A stretch of 10,677 nucleotides of DNA from Pleurotus ostreatus/Saccharomyces cerevisiae fusant (lineage: Eukaryota; Opisthokonta): contig JAMQCK010001219.1 in NCBI GenBank assembly GCA_024196135.1, positions 1 to 10,677 on the forward strand, read 5' to 3'. Below the pieces are notes generated by a model. The model had not been told where the DNA came from and made no database searches. It saw nothing but the letters and a program-made list of their open reading frames with translations. The position numbers and the translations under genes were made by a program. Shown here one piece after another: positions 1-8,850 of the stretch (the first letter of the stretch is position 1; every line of letters starts with the position of its first letter).

Positions 1-885
1 GCAGTCAGCTTCTCCACTGGCTTCTTCTTCGCCTTCATGATGTTCGGCAATGAAGCATACCGCGGCTCGTTAAGCCTGATTTACGTTCAGCAACTCTCCA
101 TCACAGTCCTGGGCATCACACGTACCGCAAGTCCGTCGTCACCACCAGCGGCAGCCTGCACTTCAATTCCTCCCCACCGCCGTCGATCTCCCGGGTCACC
201 AACGCCTCCTTCTTCGCCGGGTCGACGTCCAGCTTGCTGATGAACGTCGCCTGCGGCCAGTCCAGCAGGCCTGCGAGCATCTGCCCCGTCTGTCCAGCGT
301 CGTCGTCGATGGCCTGCTTGCCAAGGATCACGAGGTCGACTGGCGTCTTCTCGTTCTCGCGCTCGATGACCGCGCGCAGGGCCTTCGCCACGCCGAGCGG
401 CTCGGGTGCTGGCGCGTTCTCCGGCACTTCAATGTGAATGGCGGAGTCGGCACCCATAGCGAGGGCGGTACGGAGAGTCTCGACGGATTTTGGCGGGCCG
501 ATGGTGATGACCTTGATGGACTTGACCTCGGACTTGAGACGCTCGCGGAGGCGGACGGCCTCCTCAACGGCTGCGAGGTGAGGTGTGAGAATGAGGGATG
601 AACTAGTATGTTGGAAGCATTTGGGGTGTACCTATTTCATCGAAGGGGTTCTGAAGGATGAGTTAGTGAAGGGGAAGCAAGCGAGTGCGGGGTAGACGCA
701 CCATGGAGTGCTTGACATTCGTGTCGATGCCGGTCTGTTGTGGATTGACGCGGATTTTGACAGCGTAGTCCACAGCGCTGCACACATAGCCTTCGTCAGG
801 CTCAAGTCTACCACAAACACCGCCGAGCGACATACCGCTTGACCGGAACGAGGATGTTCAGTAACCGCGCGCCGGATGGTCTCAT
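1..885 (-). CDS. ETFB: Electron transfer flavoprotein beta subunit (3' end cut off by window)
   Basis: Beta subunit of the mitochondrial matrix ETF heterodimer, which carries electrons from acyl-CoA and other flavin dehydrogenases to ETF:ubiquinone oxidoreductase. I read five minus-strand exons: 885-836, 777-702, 650-632, 570-126 and 75-1, with GT-AG introns of 58, 51, 61 and 50 nt. The join gives 221 codons in one frame; the family is usually about 255-265 residues, so roughly 35-45 C-terminal residues lie outside. Visible hallmarks are ILVPVKR near the N-terminus, NPFDEIAVEEA, the nucleotide-binding [15 protein letters not shown] (about 132-146), the ETF-beta signature around [11 protein letters not shown] (about 173-193), and the recognition loop [14 protein letters not shown] (about 202-215), which docks partner dehydrogenases. 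The start at 885 is the first in-frame ATG before ILVPVKR. There is no obvious cleavable presequence, as is usual for this subunit. Yeast name: CIR1. Very sure of identity; the exact N-terminus is less certain. Confidence 0.95.
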
Positions 886-1508
886 CCTGGCGGCAGCCAG
901 AGGCGTCCCCCGCGTAGATCGTGTAAGTGAGCGCAACATCTTGTGTAGGACGTGTAAAGGGGGCCAAGGCGCGCGAGCAGGTCAAGGTCCAGGGAAAGCC
1001 TCAGCAAGGCGCAAGGCGGAGAAGGTCGCACATGTTTGCGACCCGGGATACCGGCCCGAGTTTGTATCGGCCGAATAGACCCAGCGGGTCAGCTCGATGA
1101 TGTTCAGCAGCAACGCCCATGCCCATAGCCAAACTTTCTCGTCTGAACCTTTCTGGGACGATGGAAGGAAGGAAAAAAACAGATTAGAGCAAATGCAGGG
1201 CTATATGATGCAGAATGGCCTTCGATAGCGCACTTTCCGAATGCGGAAGATCTGCTTGCAAGCTTTCTCGAATCATCACAAACGCATTCCACCAGTTGAC
1301 CAGGCCTTGTCCCATGCTATCTCCTTGTGCACCGTGATGCATATATCATGAAGTGACTATTCTGTGTGTTTCCAAAGATGCTTTTGGATACATTGGTCGT
1401 TCTCAGATACTGCCTTTTGTGGCGTAAGCAGACGCGATCGAGGGGCGAGGGGATCGCGTCGCACTCGGACTTGTCCTATCTCCAGTGGGTCCGTTGGCCG
1501 CCCACGCA
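886..1508. other. Intergenic region between divergent genes
   Basis: 623 bp separating the ETF-beta start (minus) from the first F-box-like gene start (plus). I see no convincing coding exon. The longest open frames on either strand are below 80 codons with no recognisable motif or splice pattern, apart from one frame starting at ATG 1378 that runs into the F-box gene out of frame. The region should hold both promoters. It contains an AT-rich patch around 1337-1350 and a 9-bp inverted repeat at 1431-1460. No clear TATA element is placed for either gene. Confidence 0.6.
1431..1460. repeat. Perfect 9-bp inverted repeat with 12-nt loop
   Basis: Arms GACGCGATC (1431-1439) and GATCGCGTC (1452-1460) are exact reverse complements around a purine-rich 12-nt spacer. 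The element ends 48 nt upstream of the ATG at 1509. It could form a hairpin in a 5' leader or be a dimeric protein-binding site; neither is shown. The downstream paralogue has a related palindrome, CGCGATCGCG, at 4395-4404. Confidence 0.5.
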
Positions 1509-4179
1509 ATGCCCCCCTCAATCCCTGAGGAGCTACTACACGACATACTCGAGCATCTTCTTGACCTCCCCACTGATGACGAATTCTTCGTCCTCAACGG
1601 CGGACGTGAGGCCAAAAACGCCGCGCGCTGGTGCATTGCCGACGCCGCGCTTCGCGACCTCTCTCGGCGTCCCCCAGCCCTGCTACTCGTCTGCAAGGCC
1701 TGGCACCGCGTTGCCGTCCCCCTCCTCTACCGCACGGCGATCATCCGCTCGAAGGGGCAGGCCGAGTCGCTCACGCATGCTATCACCGCGCTGTATCCCG
1801 AGCGCGCTCGATTCGTCCGGCGCCTACGGCTGGAGGGCGCGTTCGGGATGGACCCGCTCAAGCTTCTGAAGGCGACGACGCGTCTCACGCACCTCGCGAT
1901 CAATCTTCACGTCTTCGCCAACGAGACCATCACTGGCTTGTGTCGGGGTCTGCAGCTAGAGCACGTCAATCCGACAGTACTGGTGCTTGCCGACACAAAG
2001 AAGAACTCGAAGACCAGGGCGAAGCTGGTGGACACCGTGACGGGTCAAGTCCCTAGATGGACGAAGCTGGTAAGTCGATAGTCAACCTCAGCCTATCACA
2101 CTCACATCCATCCAGTTGGCTGTACACCTCACGTGTATACAGTGGCATCTCGGCCCCTACACGACTCCAATCGTTAGACTCCTCGCCGACGCTCCCGCCC
2201 TGCATACGTTCGTTACGCCGATGGACAGCCGGCCTCCCTTGAACGACATCCGCTTCCTCAGCCGGAACCGCGCGCTCAGCTGTCTTTTCTTCACCTCCGA
2301 AAGGACATTTGAAAACTATTACTATATGGAAGCCAATGTAATCAACGCTGTCGAGGACGAGATTGCGGAAGACCTCCGATTGAGCTCTATATGCGTATAT
2401 GATACTGAGGAGTGAGTCATGCAGCGGGCTTCCCCTCCCATATGGATCCTTACTAAATATTCATTAGCGGAAAGGCAAAACGCTGGGTCGACTCGCATGA
2501 GTACCACCGCAACCTGTATCTAGCTGACGTAGCGAGGAGGAACAGGGTTCCCTCGCCCGAACCTACGACCTACGCCTCCCCTTCGCCAATGCATTCACAA
2601 CCTCTGGAAGTCCAGCAAAAGATTTGGCAGCGGATCTTCGACTTCGTAAAGCCGACCTACATCTTGAGCCCAACGGTTGTCGACGTCACGCCCGCGCTCC
2701 TCAGCTGCAGCTGTGTATGCAAGATGTGGCGGGTGAGCGAGTCACTCGATGCCCGACAACATCTCCTGACAAACGCCCGATACAGCGCATGGCCCTTCCC
2801 CGGGTCTACGCCAACATCTCGCTCATGTGGTCTTACAAGACACAACACCTTGTCAAGACTTTCGAGATGAACCCGCAGCTCGGCCGCTACGTGCGCATCC
2901 TTGGGCTGAACAACCGGCTGACGGATTACAAAGACGACACCAGAGACGGCCAAATCATCGACATCGACGCCGTACTGAGCAATGTGCCCAACATGCGCGT
3001 GCTGTCCGCCAAGTGCACCGATTTGACCTCTGCTAAACGCCGACAGTCGGATTCTCTCAGAATCAGCTGGTCCCGGTTCATCTTGTTGCCCCACCAGTCC
3101 AGTGGTGTAACGGAGATCGTGGGCGTCAAGATTCCGAAGGAGTATGCTCCGCCGGCAGAAGGAGAGGGTAAGCAGCAGCAAGAGGACGAGCGCGCGCCTG
3201 AGAGCTGCGCTGCAGCACCTGCAGCCAAAGCAGCCAACGCGGCCGATGGCAAGAAGGACGACAAGAAGAAACCTGCTCAGAAAGAGCTCACGGTAGCTCT
3301 CGGTTCCCTCATACCCTTCCGTGCCCTGAGGGTGTTGTACCTCGACGGCGCTGCCAGGCTCAAGTTCAAAAACGCCGACGTCCCCGCCGACATCTTCCCC
3401 GTTCTTGAAGACCTCAAATTTATGTCATGCCACACCTCCTTCCTCCGACTGTTCAATCTGTTCGAGCTACCCCGACTTCGTAAGCTCGCCCTCCATAGCC
3501 GCGCGCAGATCTGCGAGGACGCGGGCGACTTTCTCGAGCGACACGGGCCGAAGGTTGAGGAACTCGACCTTGCGTTTTTCCCAACTGACACCGTACTGGA
3601 AATGTGCCCGGCGGTGCGAACGCTTCACATTCGCGAGCGGAAGCCAGTGCGTATGCTTGACGATACTTCTTGTCTTTCGCGCTCATCGAGTCATTATAGC
3701 CCTCGGATTACAGCGCTGCAGGGTGGCGCTCGAAGACACTCTCCATTATTCACTTCACCGACGAGATGCCGTACGTGGTTCGTTGATGTCCATGTATCCT
3801 GGCCGAACTCTGTCCTCCTCAGTGCCAAAATACAAGCCCAGCGCCCCTGGGCTCCCGTCTTGTCTAATATTGACCCGACTAGAGTCCCGAAGCTGAAGAT
3901 CATGCACGCGGGCCTTCAATGGCCGACGGACGAGTAAGAACTCTTCGCATCTCTGAAGGAAACGTGTCTGACCACTTGCGTCGCAGGCGCTCAATTACCA
4001 GCAACTTCTGGGTCCCCTTCGCAGAGTCGTTGCTAGAGAAAGGCATCGAGATTCGGGACAACAAGAACCTACCTTGGATACCGAGGCTTCGAGCCCAACG
4101 TGAGCTCAAGCGCAGAAGAGCGGATATGGACGTGTCGGAAGATGAGGATGAAGATGGTGAATTCGACGAAGATGAATGA
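1509..4179 (+). CDS. F-box-like protein, two F-box segments, upstream tandem paralogue
   Basis: Seven exons: 1509-2069, 2116-2411, 2468-2732, 2786-3646, 3700-3770, 3823-3933 and 3987-4179, with introns of 46-56 nt, giving 785 residues. Residues 4-80 look like a fungal F-box: PEELLHDILEHLL, an insertion, then PPALLLVCKAWHRVAVPLLYR. Residues 331-389 look like a second one (PLEVQQKIWQRIFDFV, then CVCKMWRRMALPRVY). A Lys/Ala/Gln-rich linker (about 489-540) precedes a leucine-rich C-terminal half with SCHTSFLRLF, LERHGPK and FWVPFAESLLEKGIEIR. The tail is KRRR followed by an acidic run. F-box proteins bind Skp1 in SCF ubiquitin ligases and present substrates; the target here is unknown. ATG 1509 is chosen because the longer frame begins at GTG 1485 and meets a stop at 1425. 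Exon borders are supported by alignment with the paralogue at 4530-7231. The gene model is firm; the F-box call rests on pattern only. Confidence 0.8.
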
Positions 4180-4529
4180 GGGCAACGGGGCACGCCTATT
4201 CCAATTGTTCACTACGCTATTTAACTCATTTATCGTATCATATCTCTATTCATACCTCTATATCGTACAGCTCTACTTTACATGTCTAGTCGCCTAGCGC
4301 CAATGGAACTTGTTGACGCTTGTAGGCGCCTTCTCGGACTTCGACTTCAAGGCACAAATAAAGAAAATGTGGCGTCAGGAGGGCGGACAAACAACGCGAT
4401 CGCGGCTTTCGCGCGCGCGTTTCGCGGTCGCGTTCGTCGCGATGTCAATATCATGTCTCGGCCGGCTGCGCCTCGATCGTCCCGCTCCATTCCTCCACAG
4501 CTCTTGTCTCCGTACCATCACCACGGAAT
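4180..4529. other. Intergenic region between the two F-box-like paralogues
   Basis: 350 bp. The first part (about 4196-4280) is T-rich and AT-rich, as expected for a 3' untranslated region. An AATAAA hexamer lies at 4357-4362; it could be a polyadenylation signal, but fungal signals are loose and it is 178 nt past the stop. From about 4394 the sequence becomes very CpG-rich, with the palindrome CGCGATCGCG (4395-4404) and alternating GC, then the leader of the downstream gene. Three ATGs at 4367, 4442 and 4453 precede the chosen start and are out of frame with it. No gene is recognised. Confidence 0.55.
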
Positions 4530-7231
4530 ATGGCCTCGACGATGCTGCCCTTCCTCGCCCTCCCCGAGGAGCTCATTCGCGAAGTACTCGGCCATGTCAT
4601 TGACGTGGTCACGGATCGTGAATTCTTCAGCCTCGATGCTAACCGCGGGCGGCACGGGTATGGGGGAAATAAGCCTGCGCGCTGGAGCGCATCGCGAGAG
4701 ATGCGCGCTCCCGACCATCGCCCGCCCGCGCTCCTGCTCGTCTCGAAGGATTGGCAGCGAATCTGTACACCTCTCCTCTACCGTACTGCCATCATTCGGT
4801 CGAAGGGCCAAGCTGAGGCCCTTACCACCACCATTACCTCCCTCCGTCCTGAACTAGCTGCGCGCGTCAAGCGCCTCCGGTTCGAGGGCGCTTTCGGGAT
4901 GGAAGGATTCCGGCTGCTCAAGGCGACGACGAATCTCACGCATCTGGCGCTCGTGCTTCATATTTTCGCCACCGAAGGCGTCGCTCCCCTCTGTCGCGGT
5001 CTCAAGCTCCCGCATATCAGCCCGAGGGTGCTTGTCGTCGCCGACAGCCGCCAGGACTCCAAGAATCGCAAGATGCTAATCCAAGAACTTGCGAAGCTCA
5101 TCCCCACGTGGACTCATCTGGTACGGCTCGTAACATGATTCGACCGATTGATCTTCCTTATGCACTGCATCCCAGAATGCTGTACATATTCCCGTCCTCG
5201 ACAACAACTATGGTCCTGCTACCGACGTTTCCGCAATCCTCGAGTCACTTCGGAGGGCCCCGAGCTTGCACACGCTGGTCTTCCCGCCCTCTCACCGACC
5301 CGAGTTGGAAACACTGCAAGACTTGAGCCGTAACCGCGCCCTGCGGTGCATCTACTTCGCCAGGAGCAAGGTCAATTGGAACGACGATGACTCGGACATG
5401 GAGGATACTGCGAACGAGTCAGACTACGTCGTGGATGAAGAAATTGTGGACGACCCTCGCCTGAGCTCGATCTGCCAGTACGACACTCCGGGGTATGTTG
5501 CTACAAGTAACGCTATTCGCATACTGAAGCGCCTTGTTCAGAGGAAGACCGGTACGAAGATTGAGTAGATACGAGCTTCTTGGCATGAGGCGCAGGAATC
5601 TCTACATTCCCAGTAGCGAACCAGAGGAACAGGAGGAAGACGGAAAAGTCGAAGAGCCCGCGCCGCCTCGACCGCCCCTTCCACTGCTCTCGCATCCCAT
5701 CGCTGTACAAGAAAAGATCTGGCAGCACATCTTTGAATTCGTCAACGGTTGGGCCGTCGACCCGTTTTACCTGTACAATCGTCGCCCCGCTCTTCTCGTT
5801 CTCGCCCACGTCTGCAAGCTTTTCAGGGTACGCGTGCTAGCTACGCTCTCATCCCAGTCTAGGCCAGCTAACGTCTCTACAGCGTCTAACCGTTCCCCGA
5901 ATCTTCAGCAGCCTGCGCGCTCAGTCCTGGAAGAGCACATACCGGCTCTCCGTCGTCCTCGAAGGCGACCCCAGCCTAGGCCAGCACACCCGGGCTCTAT
6001 CCCTAAACAACCGTTGCGACGCCAAACGCCATCTCGTCATCGGCAGAATCTTGCAGTACACGCCCAACCTCGCTCACTTGGATGCAGAGGAGCACTGGCA
6101 CAGAGACAGCACCCGCGACAATCTCATATTGCGGTGGTCCTTGTTCACCACCATAGCGCGCATCGCGCCGGCCATTGGTACGATTAACAACATCAAGATT
6201 GCCAAGCAGTTTGCGCCTTTGCCGCCTAAAGGGACGTCCGACGGTCAAACCGACGCTTCGGCCGCACCTGGCGGTTCGGCTGCAGTCGGCGTCCCTGCCC
6301 CTCAGCAGCAGCAGAAGAAAGGGCCAACGGAAAAGGAGATATCTGTCCCTCTCGGCACCTTAACCCCTTTCCATAACTTGGTGGTTCTGCACTTCGACGC
6401 CGCCGTCAAGCTGCAGTTCAAGAAGAATGAAGTCCCTGCGGACATCTTCCCCAGATTGGAAGACCTGCGGTTCACGTCTTGTCACACATCGGTGCTTAGG
6501 CTGTTCACACTCTTCGAGTGCGTATCTTCTGACTGACTCCCTCGCATTTGAGCTGACTTCGTCGCCATTATCAGGCTCCCTCGATTGGAACATCTTGGCC
6601 TCTTCAGTCGAAGTCAGACCGGACGAGACGCGGGCGAATTCCTCGAGAGACATGGTCCCAAAATCCAAGAGCTCGATATACAATACTTTCCTACCGATAG
6701 CGTCCTCGAGATGTGCACTGCGCTTCGAACGCTGAGAATTCAGGAGCGGAAGCCTGTGCGTATCTCCCTGCCCGTCACATTTCGAATCGTATTGACATGC
6801 CTTCAGCCGCCTGGCTATAGCGCCGCAGGGTGGAAGTCAGATACCCTGACCACAATCAAATTCACGGAGGCGATACCGTGCGTTAGTTTTCGTAGCGAGC
6901 GCGTCAGCACCTTACGCCTCCCTCAGTCGCCAAATCCCAGCCTGTCGCCCTTGGGGCCCCCTTCTCGCTTCTATCGACCCCGCGCAAGTCCCGCAACTCA
7001 AGACATTGAAAATGGGCTTGAGTTGGCCATCCGAAGAGTGCGCTCGTTCTTTCCTTTGCTCCATCATCCTTCTCACCACGACTTAGACGTGAGATCAACG
7101 CCTCGTTCTGGGTGCCCTATGCCGAGGATCTCCTAAAGAAAGGCATTGAGATACGTAACAATTATGGCGATGCGTGGGTCCCTCGGGTGAGGGCACATCA
7201 GCACAAGCGCAAGAGGGAGAACGACGATTGA
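4530..7231 (+). CDS. F-box-like protein, two F-box segments, downstream tandem paralogue
   Basis: Eight exons: 4530-5120, 5176-5492, 5542-5827, 5883-6517, 6575-6755, 6807-6877, 6927-7037 and 7087-7231, introns 49-57 nt, 778 residues. F-box-like segment 1 is at residues 10-90 (LPEELIREVLGHVID, then PPALLLVSKDWQRICTPLLYR). Segment 2 is at about 356-414 (PIAVQEKIWQHIFEFV, then HVCKLFRRLTVPRIF). It aligns along its whole length with the gene at 1509-4179, including PADIFP, SCHTS, LERHGPK, YSAAGW, RPW, IDP and KGIEIR. Synonymous sites differ freely, so the duplication is not recent. Two late exons are identical in length to their counterparts (71 and 111 nt). Differences are an extra intron at 6518-6574, an acidic DDDSDMED stretch after the first half, a Gln/Ala/Gly linker, and a short basic C-terminus with no acidic tail. 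ATG 4530 has G at +4. Likely an SCF substrate adaptor; substrate unknown. Confidence 0.8.
6518..6574 (+). other. Intron present only in the downstream F-box-like paralogue
   Basis: 57-nt GT-AG intron splitting a GAG codon (GA|G) in LFTLFE-LPRLEHL. At the homologous point of the upstream gene (3464-3466) the codons run on without interruption as LFNLFELPRL. The other six introns of the two genes match in position and phase. The protein alignment resumes exactly at the acceptor, so the borders are secure. Confidence 0.85.
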
Positions 7232-7470
7232 AGCCAGATCTTTGTGTTCGGACAGTGATGTATATTCCAAGCAATATCTTACAGCGATGTAAACGGCACT
7301 ATATATTCTGAATAATCTGAGTGGGCTAAGCTCACAGCTGGTACAATTCCCTCGCTGTACTTCGCTGCAGTCCCACAAAATGGCGCGTGCACGACCAAAC
7401 AGCGTCAAGCAACGCGGTCACGCGTCTCACTCTTGGCATTCGCCTGCACCTCGTCCTGTCGCGTCACAGC
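7232..7470. other. Intergenic spacer and leader of the BTB gene
   Basis: 239 bp. The first half is AT-rich and should be the 3' end of the F-box-like gene. The second half holds an upstream ATG at 7380 in a strong context and an ACGCGT hexamer at 7420-7425. No separate gene is seen. Confidence 0.5.
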
Positions 7471-7556
7471 ATGACCGACCCTCCGACCCTGGACTCACGT
7501 CCAGCAAAGCGCGCGAGAACGGAAGGCGAACCCGGGCCCGTCGTCCGCTGCGATGA
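7380..7556 (+). promoter_or_regulatory. Candidate upstream ORF overlapping the BTB start codon
   Basis: ATG at 7380 (A at -3, G at +4) opens a 58-codon Arg/Ser/Pro-rich frame ending at TGA 7554-7556, which is 86 nt inside the BTB coding region and in another frame. If transcription starts upstream of 7380, ribosomes initiating here would bypass the BTB start at 7471. The peptide has no recognisable domain, so any role would be through initiation control. The transcription start is unknown. Confidence 0.35.
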
Positions 7557-8569
7557 GATCTGGTACGACGACGGCAATCTCGTCCTCCAGGCAGAAAGAA
7601 CGCAGTTTCGCGTCCATAGGAGCATACTATGCAAGCAGTCGATCGTCTTCAAAGACATGAAGGAGGCCTCCTGCACGTCTGCCGCAGGCTCAACCACCGT
7701 GGAAGGATGCCCCGTGGTCGAGCTTCAGGACTCCGCGGAGGCGGTGAAGTACATGCTTCGGTGCATCTACGACGCGTGCGTGGCCGCATTCTCGAAGAAG
7801 TCTGCCTATCATACTGATATTTTGACTGCAGTGGGAACTTGCATCGTGACCCCAGCTATACAGAATTATTGCTGGCGTTGCGCATGGGTCACAAATACCT
7901 GATCCCCGCCCTATTCGACTACGGCGCATCTCACATGCGCATACTCTATCCATCCTGCCTTGCCAGCTACGAGGAAGACATTCATATTCCAGCGACGGAC
8001 GGCGTCAATCCATTCGAGCTGCTCTCCGTCGCCCGCACAGTCGGCCTGGAAACAACCATTCCCGCGCTCTGTCTCTCGTATTTGAGGATCCTTGAACCTG
8101 TGAGCTTACCGAAGACTCTCACATCCTGATTCCTGTTCCTCAACTCACTTTTCAGCAAGAGATCGTAGAGGGCTTAAGAGGCCACAGGCTCAGCCCGGAG
8201 GATATCGCCATGCTCCTACTTGCTCGCAGCAATATCATGGGCTGCAGCCTGTGTTATTGGTTTAAATGGACCCTAGAGCAGCATCGCAATCGCCATTGCG
8301 AAGCGCCAGCCGCATGCACACAGACGCGCCTGAAGTCTCGTGATAGGGTTCTAACAGGAGTTTGCCTAGAAGGCCCCGACATCGACATCGCGCACGGATT
8401 GTTGAACGATTGGAATGGCGGTGGTAATATGAAGGGGGAACTTTGTTCTCCTTGCGCAAAAAAGGCGCAGGGTATGTACGAGCAAGGTCAAGAGAAGTTT
8501 TGGGAGGATCTGCCGTCATTTTTTGGTCTTAAGCCATGGAAAGAGCTAGAGGACTACAGGATAGATTGA
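7471..8569 (+). CDS. BTB/POZ domain protein
   Basis: Three exons, 7471-7775, 7832-8099 and 8156-8569, with two 56-nt introns, encode 328 residues, the usual size for the large basidiomycete BTB family. A short polar N-terminus with KRAR (13-16, possible nuclear signal) leads into the BTB core from about residue 28: DEIWYDDGNLVLQ, FRVHRSILCKQSIVFKDM, VEGCPVVELQDS, MLRCIYDA, then LLLALRMGHKYLIPAL. The C-terminal half carries two CxxC pairs (Cys221/224 and Cys288/291) with Cys239, His238 and Cys245 between. It ends in LPSFFGLKPWKEL, a hallmark of this fungal family. BTB domains dimerise and often recruit cullin-3; many fungal members have no known partner. ATG 7471 is used because the longer frame starts at GTG 7387. 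Family call is confident; function is not. Confidence 0.88.
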
Positions 8570-8850
8570 TCCCACCGCATCGCAGCAACACAATATAGGC
8601 AGACATCCTGTAATACATATGCTATTGTTCTCTACGTTCGAAGACGCGATCTACTGGGATCAGATGATGCTCGGTCCATCTTACTGCGTTGCGTGTACGT
8701 TGCGAACACCATCTAGCCCGAAGCTGTCAACCTCTAGTCAGACGCCCCGGCGCTGCTGTCACACCCGCGACAGGGTCTGCACGCTACGGCGGGCTCTCCA
8801 CTGTATTTACACTGAGACCGCTCGCAAGCCCCCTCCCTCCACAGCGCACC
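8570..8850. other. Convergent intergenic region
   Basis: 281 bp between the stops of the BTB gene (plus) and the Sec14-like gene (minus). It should contain both 3' untranslated regions and polyadenylation sites. Open frames here are short and lack motifs. No strong terminator-like structure or repeat was noticed. Confidence 0.5.

Noticed and set aside
839..1078. Plus-strand open frame opposite the ETF-beta first exon
   Set aside because: Antisense shadow of a well-supported gene extending into non-coding DNA, no recognisable motif.
1104..1292. Minus-strand 62-codon open frame in the intergenic region
   Set aside because: No domain, no splice pattern and no similarity I recognise; expected by chance at this length.
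1485..1508. GTG 1485 as start of the first F-box-like protein
   Set aside because: Non-ATG initiation is unlikely in fungi without support; the first in-frame ATG is 1509, directly before the F-box pattern.
2589..2870. ATG 2589 as the start of a separate second F-box gene
   Set aside because: The upstream exon joins in frame, and the paralogue has no Met at the matching position while keeping the same exon chain, so one gene is better supported.
3771..3882. A longer 112-nt intron ending at the AG at 3882 in the upstream F-box-like gene
   Set aside because: It also gives an open frame, but the acceptor at 3822 keeps residues RPWAPVLSNIDP, which match RPWGPLLASIDP in the paralogue, and yields an exon of identical length (111 nt) in both genes.
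6585..7136. Unspliced open frame running through the last introns of the downstream F-box-like gene
   Set aside because: Splicing restores clear alignment with the paralogue; the read-through residues do not align.
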